A stretch of DNA of 64,000 nt from Pseudomonadota bacterium (GTDB lineage: Bacteria > Pseudomonadota > Gammaproteobacteria > Xanthomonadales > Rhodanobacteraceae), in contig JAFEFS010000097.1 of assembly GCA_018240465.1 (NCBI GenBank), positions 1 through 64,000 on the forward strand. Direction: 5' to 3'. The notes below the pieces were generated by a model that saw only the letters and a list, made by a program, of their open reading frames with translations, was not told the DNA's origin and did no database searches. The position numbers were made by a program, and so were the translations under genes. Below, one piece after another: positions 30,148 to 39,177 of this stretch (position 1 is the stretch's first letter; each line of letters starts with the position of its first letter).

Positions 30148-30704
30148 GCGGCGAGCGGCGTGGCGGGCAGACGCGGAAATTTCCCGGCAATGTCGCTGCC
30201 GGTGAAATTCGCCACCCAGCCATCCTTGTTGGTGAACAGGCGGATCGCGACGAAATAAGGCGCTTCGCTCATGTCGAACCAGTGGCGCGTGCCGTCGGGC
30301 ACGCCGATCAGGTCGCCCTGCAGGCACAGGACTTCGTAGACCTTGTCGGCGATGTGCAGGGTGAACTGGCCGCGGCCGGCGACGAAAAAGCGCACCTCGT
30401 CTTCGGAATGCGTGTGTTCGTTGAGGAACTTTGCACGCAGCGCGGCGCGGTCCGGATGGTCGGGCGTGAGGCTGATCACGTCGACGGCCTGGTAGCCTTC
30501 CTCGCGCTGCAGGCGCTCGATGTCGCTGCGGTAGGCAGCGATGACCTCGTCCTGGCTGGCTCCCGGCGCGATGGGTTTTCCCGCTTCCCACTGCTCGAAG
30601 CGCACGCCGACGGCGCCGAGCTCGCGCGCGATCTCGGCGTGCTTCGTGTACGTTCCCAGCGGTTTGCTGCCGTCGGTTTCGGAATAGATGCGCAGCTCGC
30701 TCAT
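30144..30704 (-). CDS. mtnD: Acireductone dioxygenase
   Basis: A 186-residue cupin. The metal ligands are H97, H99, E103 ([12 protein letters not shown]) and H141 (GTRHWFD). With Fe it makes the 2-oxo acid precursor of methionine plus formate; with Ni it makes an off-pathway product. Overlaps mtnB and the PH gene by four bases each. Confidence 0.96.
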   Translation of the reverse strand: MSELRIYSETDGSKPLGTYTKHAEIARELGAVGVRFEQWEAGKPIAPGASQDEVIAAYRSDIERLQREEGYQAVDVISLTPDHPDRAALRAKFLNEHTHSEDEVRFFVAGRGQFTLHIADKVYEVLCLQGDLIGVPDGTRHWFDMSEAPYFVAIRLFTNKDGWVANFTGSDIAGKFPRLPATPLAA

Positions 30705-31330
30705 TGTCTCAACCTCCGCAGATCCAGCTCGCAGCCGAGCAGAAATTCGAACGCCTCGATGTGGCGCTCGGTTTCGGCCATGTCGCGGCCCCAGGTGTAG
30801 ATGCCGTGGCCGTCGATCAGATAACCATATAGCGGTTTGCCGGCGTCAATCCAAGTGTCCACCCTGGCGACGAGCTCGGGCATGTGCTGGGTGTTGGCGA
30901 ACACCGGCAGGTCGAGCTGCGATTCGTGGGTGGTGTGACCGGCGATCGCCTTCTGCAGTTCGTAACCCTCGAAGCGGATCATGCCTGCCTTCGCATACAG
31001 GCGCGAAGCAACGGTTTGCGTGCGCGAGTGCGTGTGCAGCACCGCGTTCGCCTCGGGAAAACGCGCATAGATCTGCGTGTGCAACAGGGTTTCGGCCGAG
31101 GGGCGTGCGTTGGTGCCGACGGCTTTGCCCGTGCCGTCGACGACCATGATGTCCTCGGCGCCGAGTGCGCCCTTGTCGCGGCCCGAGATCGTGATCGCAA
31201 GATGATCGGCGTCAAGACGCATCGAGAAGTTGCTGCTCGTCGCCGGGGTCAGGCCGAGTGCGCCGAGCTTGCGCCCGGCCGCGGCGATCGCGGCGGCACG
31301 TTCGGTGAATTGTTGCGCGGTGTAGCTCAA
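30701..31330 (-). CDS. mtnB: Methylthioribulose-1-phosphate dehydratase
   Basis: A 209-residue class II aldolase-type zinc enzyme. The E80, H99 and H101 region (SAETLLH, AVLHTHS) and the later DGHGIYTWG His supply the zinc site. Catalyses the dehydration ahead of the enolase-phosphatase step. First gene of mtnB-mtnD-PH-mtnC. No mtnA is seen in this window. Confidence 0.95.
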   Translation of the reverse strand: MSYTAQQFTERAAAIAAAGRKLGALGLTPATSSNFSMRLDADHLAITISGRDKGALGAEDIMVVDGTGKAVGTNARPSAETLLHTQIYARFPEANAVLHTHSRTQTVASRLYAKAGMIRFEGYELQKAIAGHTTHESQLDLPVFANTQHMPELVARVDTWIDAGKPLYGYLIDGHGIYTWGRDMAETERHIEAFEFLLGCELDLRRLRQ

Positions 31331-31462
31331 AGTGCTGCTCCGTGGAGTTGCTGTGCCCGGGCTGGACAGAAACTATAGCGGATGACCGCGGCAAACACAT
31401 GTCCGCGGATCGCGTGAAGCGTTACGCTTGCGTGCAGAATTGCAATCCGACGAAGAGGCACC

Positions 31463-31822
31463 ATGAATATCGATATTTCCAGTTTGTCCGCGGCCGAGCT
31501 CGACGAGCTGATTGCACGCGCGGCCGCGAGGCGCGCGATCCTGGAGCCGGCGCAGCCGTCGCAGCCTCCGCAGCAGGCCGAGGCGATGGTGAATCCGGCG
31601 TGGCACACCTCGCCGCTGCCGAACGGCGTGTTGTTCATGTTGCGCCACCCCGGACTGGGTTGGCTCGGCTTCGCGTTGCCGCACGAGCATCGCGTGCATC
31701 TTGCTTCGTTGTGGCTGCACCAGTCGCTGCTGTATCGACCGGTCGAGGCGACAGTGTCCGTCGGGGCTCCGGTTGCGATCACGCCGAATTTCGGCAGCGG
31801 CGGCAGTGGCACAATGCATTGA
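31463..31822 (+). CDS. Small hypothetical protein
   Basis: A 119-residue protein with a short helical N-terminus (SAAELDELIARAAARRAIL), a Pro/Gln linker (PAQPSQPPQQAEAM), then a Trp/His-rich half (WHTSPLPNGVLFML, PHEHRVHLASLWLHQSLL) and a Gly-rich C-terminus. The N-terminus loosely recalls H-NS-type starts, but no H-NS DNA-binding core is seen. Not recognised; may be lineage-specific. Plausible coding by length and composition, with a weak AGAGG-like site just upstream. Confidence 0.55.
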   Translation: MNIDISSLSAAELDELIARAAARRAILEPAQPSQPPQQAEAMVNPAWHTSPLPNGVLFMLRHPGLGWLGFALPHEHRVHLASLWLHQSLLYRPVEATVSVGAPVAITPNFGSGGSGTMH

Positions 31823-31944
31823 GGGGGTTGCGGACGCAGGGCCGACTTCCAACTGCGCAGGCGCATATCGGCGCAGTCGCGTATTGATCGGGATGACCGC
31901 CGCGACTAGATTGCGTTTGCGTTTTCGTCTTGGAGAAAGGCTGG

Positions 31945-33273
31945 ATGAGCATCGCCGCTGTCGGAGTTCCATCCGCTCCCGCACCTTCGCTGTCCGCGCT
32001 GCAGCGCCTCAAGTCGATCGTCGGCGGCTCGATCGGCAACCTCGTCGAATACTACGACTGGTATGTCTACACCTCGTTCTCGTTGTACTTCGCCCAGGCG
32101 TTCTTCCCGCAGGGCGATGCCGTGGCGCAGGCGCTCAGCGCGGCGGCGGTGTTCGCCGTCGGTTTTTTGATGCGGCCGATCGGTGGCTGGTACTTCGGCC
32201 GCTTCGCCGACCGCCACGGCCGCCGCGCCTCGTTGATGCGCTCGATCGTGCTCATGTGCGCGGGCTCGCTGTTGATCGCCGTATGTCCGACGTACGCGAG
32301 CGTCGGTGTTGCCGCGCCGATCCTGCTCGTGCTCGCGCGCCTGCTGCAGGGCCTGAGCCTCGGCGGCGAGTACGGCAGTTCTGCGACATATCTGGCCGAA
32401 ATGGCGACGATCAAGCGCCGCGGTTTCTGGTCGAGCTTCCTCTATGTCACCCTGATCGCCGGACAACTGACCGCGCTCGCGGTGCTGATCGTGCTGCAGC
32501 ATTGGGTGCTTGCCGAGGAACAGCTCAAGGCCTGGGGCTGGCGCATTCCGTTCGCGATCGGTGCGCTCATCGCCATCGTGGCTCTCTATCTGCGCCGGAA
32601 CATGGCCGAGACCGACGCCTTCACCGGCAGCCGGGGCAACGCCGGGACCAGGCGCAACGGGGGCTCGCTCGGCCTGCTGTTCGAGCACTGGCGGGCCGCG
32701 TTGATCGTGATCGGGCTGACCATGGGGGGCACGCTCGCGTTCTACACCTACACCACGTACATGTCGAAGTTCCTCGTGCTCAGCGTCGGCCTGGACAAGG
32801 AAACGGCGACGCTGGTCAACGCGGCGACGCTGTTCGGCTACATGCTGCTGCAGCCGCTGGTCGGCGGGCTCTCCGACTACATCGGCCGGCGTCCGATCCT
32901 GATCGCGTTCGGCGTGTTCGGTGTGCTGTTGACCGTGCCCGTGCTGACGACACTGGAGGCGACGCGGGATCCGTACGCGGCCGCGAGCCTGATCATGCTG
33001 ATGCTGCTCGTGGTCAGCGGCTATACGGCGATAAACGCGGTGGTGAAGGCCGAGTTGTTCCCGGTCGAAATCCGCGCGCTCGGCGTCGGCTTGCCGTATG
33101 CGCTGGCCGTGGCGATTTTCGGTGGTAGTGCGGAAACCGTGGCGCTTTGGTTCAAGCAAATCGGCCACGAAAGGGGTTTCTACTGGTACGTCACGGCCTG
33201 CATTGCCTGCTCGCTGCTGGTCTACGTTTTCGTGCCCGACACCAGGAAGACCTCGCTGATCGAAGACGCCTGA
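31945..33273 (+). CDS. MHS-family MFS transporter (alpha-ketoglutarate permease-like)
   Basis: A 442-residue, 12-helix major facilitator of the metabolite:H+ symporter family. Hallmarks are GGSIGNLVEYYDWYVYT in helix 1, the loop DRHGRRAS and LQGLSLGGEYG. KgtP-like carriers take up dicarboxylates; the exact substrate is not given by these motifs. The site GGAGAAAGG (31932-31940) supports the ATG at 31945; a TTG at 31930 would overlap that site. Confidence 0.9.
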   Translation: MSIAAVGVPSAPAPSLSALQRLKSIVGGSIGNLVEYYDWYVYTSFSLYFAQAFFPQGDAVAQALSAAAVFAVGFLMRPIGGWYFGRFADRHGRRASLMRSIVLMCAGSLLIAVCPTYASVGVAAPILLVLARLLQGLSLGGEYGSSATYLAEMATIKRRGFWSSFLYVTLIAGQLTALAVLIVLQHWVLAEEQLKAWGWRIPFAIGALIAIVALYLRRNMAETDAFTGSRGNAGTRRNGGSLGLLFEHWRAALIVIGLTMGGTLAFYTYTTYMSKFLVLSVGLDKETATLVNAATLFGYMLLQPLVGGLSDYIGRRPILIAFGVFGVLLTVPVLTTLEATRDPYAAASLIMLMLLVVSGYTAINAVVKAELFPVEIRALGVGLPYALAVAIFGGSAETVALWFKQIGHERGFYWYVTACIACSLLVYVFVPDTRKTSLIEDA

Positions 33274-33347
33274 TTCGCTGCACGATCTCGCCAACTGAGA
33301 CGCGGCACTGTCACAATCCGTTCCCGGGGTTGAACGACAGGTGAGAC

Positions 33348-34841
33348 GTGGCGACGATGGCGAACGACTACAGCTTGTGGGCCTTGATCGCGCTGGCTGC
33401 ATTCGCACTCGGTGCGCTGGTCGCCTGGGTGCTGACCCGCGCGCGCGCCGTGATCGTAGGACGGGCGAGTCGCGATGTCGAAGTGGCGCAACTGGCATCG
33501 GAGCGTGACGTGGCCATGGATGAAGCGCGCCGCCTGCGTGGCGAGTGCGACGGCGTCACCGCCGAATTGGTCGAGCAACGCAAGGCAGTGTTCGTGCTCG
33601 GCAACGAACACGCGAATCTCACCGGGCGCCTGGAGCGCCTCACCCAGCTCGACACGGAACTTTCCGCCGCGCGCGCCGAAGCGCAGCAATGGCGCGAGGC
33701 GACGCAGCGCGCCGAGCAGCGCATCACCGAAACCGCCACGCGCGCGCAGGAGCAGCATCAGGCCGCCGCGGAAAAAATCGCCCTGCTCGAACGCGTGCGC
33801 GAGAACTTGAGCGACCAGTTCAAGGCGCTGGCCGGCGACCTGCTCGAGGAGAAGAGCAGGAAATTCACCGAGCAGAACCAGAGTCAGCTCGGCAACCTGC
33901 TCATGCCGCTGCGCGAGCAGATCGACGGATTCAAGAAGCAGGTCGGTGAGGTCTACGACAAGGAAAGCCGCGAGCGCCAGCTGCTCAAGGCCGAGATCGA
34001 TGCGCTGAAGAACCTCAACCAGCGCATCGACGAGGACGCGCGCAACCTCACCCGCGCGCTCACGCGCGAGAGCAAGACGCAGGGCGCCTGGGGGGAGCTC
34101 GTGCTCGAACGCCTGCTCGAAGCGTCGGGTCTGCAGAAAGGGCGGCAGTACGAAACCCAGGCGACGTTCCAGAACGAGGCCGGCGCACGCGCACGCCCCG
34201 ATGTCATCGTGCGCCTGCCTGAAGGGCGCGACATCGTGGTCGACGCGAAGGTGTCGCTGACTGCCTACGAGCGCTATTGCGCTGCGGCCGACGATGCCGA
34301 GCGCGGCGCGCAGCTCAGCGCCCATCTCGCCTCGCTGCGTGGCCACGTCAAGGAACTCGCCGACAAGCGCTACAGCGACCTGCCCGGCGTCCATTCGCTC
34401 GAATTCGTGCTGATGTTCGTGCCGGTCGAAGCGGCCTACATCGAAGCCGTGCACCGCGATGACGGCCTGCAGGAATTTGCGCTCGAGAAGCAGGTCGTCA
34501 TCGTCACCACTTCGACCCTGCTCGCGACGCTGCAAACCGTGGCCAGCCTGTGGCGCAACGACGACCGCAACCGCAACGTGGTCGAGATCGCCGACCGCGC
34601 GGGCAAGCTCTACGACAAGTTCGTCGGCTTCATCGACGATCTCAACAAGGCCAGGGCACAACTCAATGCCGCCAACGATGCGCTCGCGGCGGCTTCGAGC
34701 AAGCTCGAAACCGGGCGCGGCAATCTGATCGGTCAGGTCGAGAAGCTGCGTGAACTGGGTGCGCGTACAAGCAAGGCGCTTGCCGAAAGCCAGGTCGAGC
34801 GGGCGCAACTCGACGAGGCGCAGGGCAGGCTGGACAACTAG
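33348..34841 (+). CDS. rmuC: DNA recombination protein RmuC homologue
   Basis: A 497-residue protein with one N-terminal transmembrane helix (LWALIALAAFALGALVAWVL), a long coiled coil (about 45-180) and a RmuC nuclease-like core: GAWGELVLERLLEASGL, ARARPDVIVRLPEGRDIVVDAKVSL and FVLMFVPVEAAYIEA. RmuC restrains DNA inversions at repeats in E. coli; that activity is assumed here. GTG at 33348 and ATG at 33357 are both possible starts. Confidence 0.93.
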   Translation: MATMANDYSLWALIALAAFALGALVAWVLTRARAVIVGRASRDVEVAQLASERDVAMDEARRLRGECDGVTAELVEQRKAVFVLGNEHANLTGRLERLTQLDTELSAARAEAQQWREATQRAEQRITETATRAQEQHQAAAEKIALLERVRENLSDQFKALAGDLLEEKSRKFTEQNQSQLGNLLMPLREQIDGFKKQVGEVYDKESRERQLLKAEIDALKNLNQRIDEDARNLTRALTRESKTQGAWGELVLERLLEASGLQKGRQYETQATFQNEAGARARPDVIVRLPEGRDIVVDAKVSLTAYERYCAAADDAERGAQLSAHLASLRGHVKELADKRYSDLPGVHSLEFVLMFVPVEAAYIEAVHRDDGLQEFALEKQVVIVTTSTLLATLQTVASLWRNDDRNRNVVEIADRAGKLYDKFVGFIDDLNKARAQLNAANDALAAASSKLETGRGNLIGQVEKLRELGARTSKALAESQVERAQLDEAQGRLDN

Positions 34842-34875
34842 GCTCGCGTGCCGAGCCGCCCGAGTACGCGTTGCG

Positions 34876-35289
34876 TCAACCGTGAGCGCTTGCCATTTTG
34901 CGCAAATGATTCGCCGCGCAGATGGCCAGGATCGCTCCGGCAAGCACTTCAAACCAGATGCTGAAATTCATTGCCAGCGTATGCTCGGAGCACAGCGCCA
35001 GCGCGTAGTGCCCCAATCCGTCCAGGCCGAAGCTTGCGTAGACGATGAGCAGCAGCGCCGCGATCGTGCACCATCCCGATGCCGCCGCAGCCAGCGCCGC
35101 GATTCCGGGAACGGTGATCGCCAGCCACGCCCAGTAGACGTTTTCGCGCGTGATCCAGTGCGGCATGTTGGGGTAGAACGCGAGGTATTCCGCGTTGTGC
35201 GCGAAGTGAACGAAGCTCGCACAGCAATACAGGGCGAGCAGCCACCAGATATGCCTCGGCAGCTGCGGCAACCGGACGAAAAACGGCAC
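34876..35289 (-). CDS. Hypothetical four-helix membrane protein
   Basis: A 137-residue protein (GTG start) with four hydrophobic segments: IWWLLALYCCASFVHFA, VYWAWLAITVPGIAALAA, WCTIAALLLIVYASFG and FSIWFEVLAGAILAICAA. A conserved-looking loop (HNAEYLAFYPNMPHWITREN) joins the first two. It lies downstream of a permease on the same strand with a gap of 15 bases. Not recognised. Confidence 0.6.
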   Translation of the reverse strand: MPFFVRLPQLPRHIWWLLALYCCASFVHFAHNAEYLAFYPNMPHWITRENVYWAWLAITVPGIAALAAAASGWCTIAALLLIVYASFGLDGLGHYALALCSEHTLAMNFSIWFEVLAGAILAICAANHLRKMASAHG

Positions 35290-35304
35290 GTCGATTCCCG
35301 GGCG

Positions 35305-36762
35305 TCAGGTCGATGCCGTGGCAGCCGCTCCGCTGTCTTCACGATGCAGCTTGCTCTTGCGGTAGCCGTAGGCGAAATACAGCCCGAATCCGGCGAACGT
35401 CCAGATGAAGGTCAGCCACCAGTTGTAGCCGCTGAACGTGGAGAGCAGGGCGAAGCAGGAAGCGATGCCGAGAAAGCAGACCAGCGGGGCGTAGCGGATG
35501 CGGAACGGGCGCGGAATTTCCGGGTGTGCCACGCGCAGGATCCAAACGCCGGCGCAGACCGCGGCGAAGCTGATCAGCGTGCCGATCGAGGTGAGGTCGC
35601 CCAGGATGTCGAGCGGGAACACGCCGGCGAGCAGGGCGATCCCGGCGCCGGTGATCAGCGTGTTGATATGCGGGGTACGGTACTGCGGATGGATGCGCGT
35701 GAACACCGGCGGCAGCAGTCCGTCCTTTGCCATGATCATGAAAATGCGCGGCTGGCCGATGCACATGCACAGGATCACGCTCGACAGTCCGATCAGCGCG
35801 CCGATTTCGACGATCCAGCGCAGCCACGCCAGCTGCGGGTGCGCGGCGACCGCGGTGACCACGGGCTCGCTCGTGCCGAGCTGGGTGTAGGGCAGCAGGC
35901 CGGTGAGCACGGCCGCCATCGCGATGTAGAGCACCGTGCAGATCGCGAGCGAGGCGAGCATGCCGATCGGCAGGTCGCGCTTGGGATTGAGCGATTCCTG
36001 CGCGGCCACGCTGGTCGCCTCGAAGCCGATGTAGGCGAAGAACACCATCGAGGCGCCGCGCAACACGCCCGACCAGCCGAACTCGTGCGCGCCGGTGTTC
36101 TCGGGAATGAACGGATGCCACAGGCGCGTATCGACGTAGCTCCAGCCGGCGAAGATGACGAGCACGATCAGGATGATCTTGAGCGCGACCATCGCCGAAT
36201 TGACCCCGGCGGATTCCTTGATGCCGACATAGCAGATGCCGGTCAGCACGGCGACGATGCCCATTGCGGGCAGATTGATGAAGGCGCCGGTCGGTTTCAG
36301 ATGCGCGTCGAGCGGCGCGTTGATCAACGCGTCGGGAAGGTGGATGCCGAGGTGATTGAGCAGGCTGGCGAAGTAGCCGGTCCAGCTCGATGCGACCGCG
36401 GAGGCCGAGACGCCGTATTCGAGGATCAGCATCCAGCCGATGAACCAGGCCGCGCCTTCGCCGAGCGTGGCGTAGGTGTACGAATACGCCGAGCCCGAGA
36501 CCGGCACCATCGCCGCGAACTCGGCATAGCACAGCGCGCAGAACGTGCAGCAGATCGCCGCGAGCACGAACGACAGCATGATCGCCGGTCCCGCATGCAT
36601 CGCCGCAGCGTTGCCGGTGATGACGAAGATGCCGCCACCGATCACCGCGCCGATGCCGATCGCGGTCAGGCCCCAGGGGCCGAGCGTGCGGCGCAGTTCG
36701 ATCTCGCCGGCTTCGTTGTTGACGGCGAGCGGGTGCTTGGTGCGCAGGAGTTGCTTGAGCAT
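35305..36762 (-). CDS. APC-superfamily amino acid permease (cationic type, copy A)
   Basis: A 485-residue, 12-helix transporter of the amino acid/polyamine/organocation superfamily. The start of helix 1 reads GIGAVIGGGIFV, and CYAEFAAMVPVSGSAYSYTY and FFAYIGFEATSVAAQESLNP are family hallmarks. It resembles the YhdG/CAT branch. The ATG at 36762 is chosen because it precedes the conserved N-terminus. Its paralogue (36872-38380) lies directly upstream on the same strand. Confidence 0.9.
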   Translation of the reverse strand: MLKQLLRTKHPLAVNNEAGEIELRRTLGPWGLTAIGIGAVIGGGIFVITGNAAAMHAGPAIMLSFVLAAICCTFCALCYAEFAAMVPVSGSAYSYTYATLGEGAAWFIGWMLILEYGVSASAVASSWTGYFASLLNHLGIHLPDALINAPLDAHLKPTGAFINLPAMGIVAVLTGICYVGIKESAGVNSAMVALKIILIVLVIFAGWSYVDTRLWHPFIPENTGAHEFGWSGVLRGASMVFFAYIGFEATSVAAQESLNPKRDLPIGMLASLAICTVLYIAMAAVLTGLLPYTQLGTSEPVVTAVAAHPQLAWLRWIVEIGALIGLSSVILCMCIGQPRIFMIMAKDGLLPPVFTRIHPQYRTPHINTLITGAGIALLAGVFPLDILGDLTSIGTLISFAAVCAGVWILRVAHPEIPRPFRIRYAPLVCFLGIASCFALLSTFSGYNWWLTFIWTFAGFGLYFAYGYRKSKLHREDSGAAATAST

Positions 36763-36788
36763 GGTCGTTCCCGGGTTCTCGTAAACGG

Positions 36789-36817
36789 CGAGGGCCGACA
36801 TCGTGCGTCGGCCCTCG
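36789..36817. repeat. Perfect 11-bp hairpin between the two permeases
   Basis: CGAGGGCCGAC, a seven-base loop, then GTCGGCCCTCG. No clear T-run follows on either strand. It may slow transcript decay or partly separate expression of the two genes. Confidence 0.55.
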
Positions 36818-36871
36818 TCGGCATGGTCAAGTCGAGTCGTGTTCGGACACGGAGTTCAACGTGGCGGCTCG

Positions 36872-38380
36872 TCAATTGCCGTCCACAAGCTGGCTACGCT
36901 TGTAGCCGTACAGCGCGTAGATGACCAGGCCGATCACCGCCCATGCCGCGAACACCAGCTTGGCCGTCATGCTGAGGTTGACGAACAACAGCAGGCAGCC
37001 GGCGACGGCGAGGGGGCAGACGATCCACGCCAGCGGCGTGCGGAACGGACGCGGGCGATCGGGCTGCGTCTTGCGCAGCACCAGCACGCCGATCGACACC
37101 ATCGCGAACGCCAGCAGGGTGCCGGAGTTGGAAGTGTCCGCCAGCTTGCCGACCGGGAACAGCGCGGCGCAGATCGAGACCACGAAACCGGTCAGGTAGG
37201 TGATGACGTGCGGAGTGTGGAACTTCTCGTGCACCTTCGACAGGGCATCCGGCAGCAGGCCGTCGCGCGACATCGTGAAGAAGATGCGGGTCTGGCCGAA
37301 CATCATCATCAGGATCACCGACGGCAGTGCGACCACCGCGGCCAGTGCGATCAGGTTGCCGACCTTCGGGTAGCCGAGGACGCGGATCACGTGGGCCAGC
37401 GGTTCGTTGCTGCACACCAGCGCATTCGCGTTCTGCGGCAGGGCGCAGGCGGCGGCCATTTCCGGAGTACCCGGGTCGAGCACCGCGCCCGCGGCACTCA
37501 TCAGCGGCTGGGCGCCGGCGGCACCGGCGGCGCCGTAACCGACCAACAGGTAGAAGATGGTGCAGACGCCGAGCGCGCCGATCAGGCCGATCGGGATGTT
37601 GCGGTTCGGATTCTTGGTTTCCTCCGCGGCCGTCGACACGGCGTCGAAGCCGACATAGGCGAAGAAGATGGAAGCCGCCGCGCCGAGTACGCCGACGCCG
37701 CCGGTCGGGCTGCCCCAGCCGGTGGGCAGGAACGGGACCAGGTTGCTGCTCTTGGCCGCCGGCAGGGCGAGGCCGATGAAGCCGAGCAGGGCGATGATCT
37801 TGATCGCCACCAGCACCGCGTTGACGCGCGCGCTCTTGGACGTGCCGATCACCAGCAGCCAAGTGACCGCGATGCCGATAAGGAGGGCGAGCAGGTTGAT
37901 GCCGCCGCCAGAGAAGTAGCCGGTCTGCAGCCACTTCGGCAACGACAGGGCCCCCGGCGCGGTCAGGCCGAACAGACCGCTGTTGAGCAGGCCGTTGACG
38001 TAGCCGGACCAGCCGACGCACACCGCGGTCGCGCCGATGGCGTATTCCAGCACCAGCGCCCAGCCGACGATCCACGCGATCAGTTCGCCGAACACGCCGT
38101 AACTGTAGGTGTAGGCCGAACCCGAGACCGGGATCATCGAAGCGATTTCGGAATATGCGAGGGCCGCCAGTCCGCACACCACGGCTGCGATCACGAAGGC
38201 GAGCATCATGCCGGGGCCGGCCTTCTGGGCGGCTTCGGCGGTCAATACGAAGATGCCGGTGCCGATCACGGCGCCGATGCCGAGCAGGGTGAGTTGGACG
38301 GGACCGAGCTGGCGCTTGAGCGATTTCTTTTCTGCGGTTTCGAGAATCTTGTCGAGTGGCTTGACGCGCCAGAAAACCAT
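36872..38380 (-). CDS. APC-superfamily amino acid permease (copy B)
   Basis: A 502-residue, 12-helix paralogue of the downstream permease: GIGAVIGTGIFVLTAE, AYSEIASMIPVSGSAYTYSY and FFAYVGFDAVSTAAEETKNP. It carries an extra loop (about 315-350, with two cysteines in ACALPQNANALVCSN) that copy A lacks. The ATG at 38380 starts MVFWRVKPLDK. The pair probably arose by tandem duplication and may differ in substrate. Confidence 0.9.
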   Translation of the reverse strand: MVFWRVKPLDKILETAEKKSLKRQLGPVQLTLLGIGAVIGTGIFVLTAEAAQKAGPGMMLAFVIAAVVCGLAALAYSEIASMIPVSGSAYTYSYGVFGELIAWIVGWALVLEYAIGATAVCVGWSGYVNGLLNSGLFGLTAPGALSLPKWLQTGYFSGGGINLLALLIGIAVTWLLVIGTSKSARVNAVLVAIKIIALLGFIGLALPAAKSSNLVPFLPTGWGSPTGGVGVLGAAASIFFAYVGFDAVSTAAEETKNPNRNIPIGLIGALGVCTIFYLLVGYGAAGAAGAQPLMSAAGAVLDPGTPEMAAACALPQNANALVCSNEPLAHVIRVLGYPKVGNLIALAAVVALPSVILMMMFGQTRIFFTMSRDGLLPDALSKVHEKFHTPHVITYLTGFVVSICAALFPVGKLADTSNSGTLLAFAMVSIGVLVLRKTQPDRPRPFRTPLAWIVCPLAVAGCLLLFVNLSMTAKLVFAAWAVIGLVIYALYGYKRSQLVDGN

Positions 38381-38511
38381 TATGTATCCCCGGATGTGAT
38401 TGTGAGGTAGCGGCTGGTGACGACGACTACGGCTGTCGATGATTGTGCCCGGATCCCACGGGCCCAAACGTGTGCCGGTAAAATACGCGACCCCTCCGCA
38501 TCGGGCAAGCT

Positions 38512-39096
38512 GTGACGCACAAGCTGACCGTCTCGTCCCCGCATTCCTTGCAACCATGGCAGCGCGGCTGGCTGGCCGCGTTCGAGCGCTACGCTGCGCG
38601 ATATCCGGCGGAGCACGCCGTCATATCCCTTTTCGCAGAATTCGCCGCGACGCACGCGGATGCGGCCGAGCGCGGCCTCGCGCTCGGCCACTTGACCGGT
38701 TCGGCCTGGCTGGTCAGCGCGGATGGAACGCGCGTTTTGCTGACCCACCACCGCAAGCTCGACCGCTGGCTGCAGCTCGGCGGGCATGCCGACGGCGACG
38801 TCGATCTCGCGCGTGTGGCGTTGCGCGAGGCGGAGGAGGAGTCCGGTTTGACGGGTCTGGTCGTCGAAGCGGAGATTTTCGACCTCGACCGGCACGAGAT
38901 TCCGGCGCGGCGGAACGAGCCTGTGCATTGGCACTACGACGTGCGCCATGTCGTGCGTGCGAGCGGAGATGAAGCATACGTCGTCGGCGATGAATCGCAC
39001 GCGCTGGAGTGGCGCGACGTCGCGACGCTCGCGGCGGATGAAAGCGCCGATGCATCGCTGCGGCGCATGGCGCAAAAATGGTTGAGCTTGCGCTGA
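38512..39096 (+). CDS. Nudix hydrolase
   Basis: A 194-residue protein with a GTG start at 38512. The Nudix box lies at about residues 90-112 (GG...REAEEESG). These enzymes cleave nucleoside diphosphates linked to another group; the exact substrate is not given. A helical N-terminus of about 60 residues precedes the fold. It stands alone between the divergent permease and the convergent M20 gene. Confidence 0.88.
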   Translation: MTHKLTVSSPHSLQPWQRGWLAAFERYAARYPAEHAVISLFAEFAATHADAAERGLALGHLTGSAWLVSADGTRVLLTHHRKLDRWLQLGGHADGDVDLARVALREAEEESGLTGLVVEAEIFDLDRHEIPARRNEPVHWHYDVRHVVRASGDEAYVVGDESHALEWRDVATLAADESADASLRRMAQKWLSLR

Positions 39097-39177
39097 TCAC
39101 ACACCTTGCCGACGCAGTGGCGGTCGCTGCGATCCGATGGCGCCTCGCCCGCGCCGATCGAATGGGACGGACGGCGA

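Noticed and set aside
31463..31822. H-NS-like nucleoid protein
   Set aside because: Only the first residues recall H-NS; the DNA-binding core motif is missing.
34750..36924. Long plus-strand frame opposite the permease
   Set aside because: Arg/Asp/Gln-rich translation antisense to an obvious 12-helix transporter.
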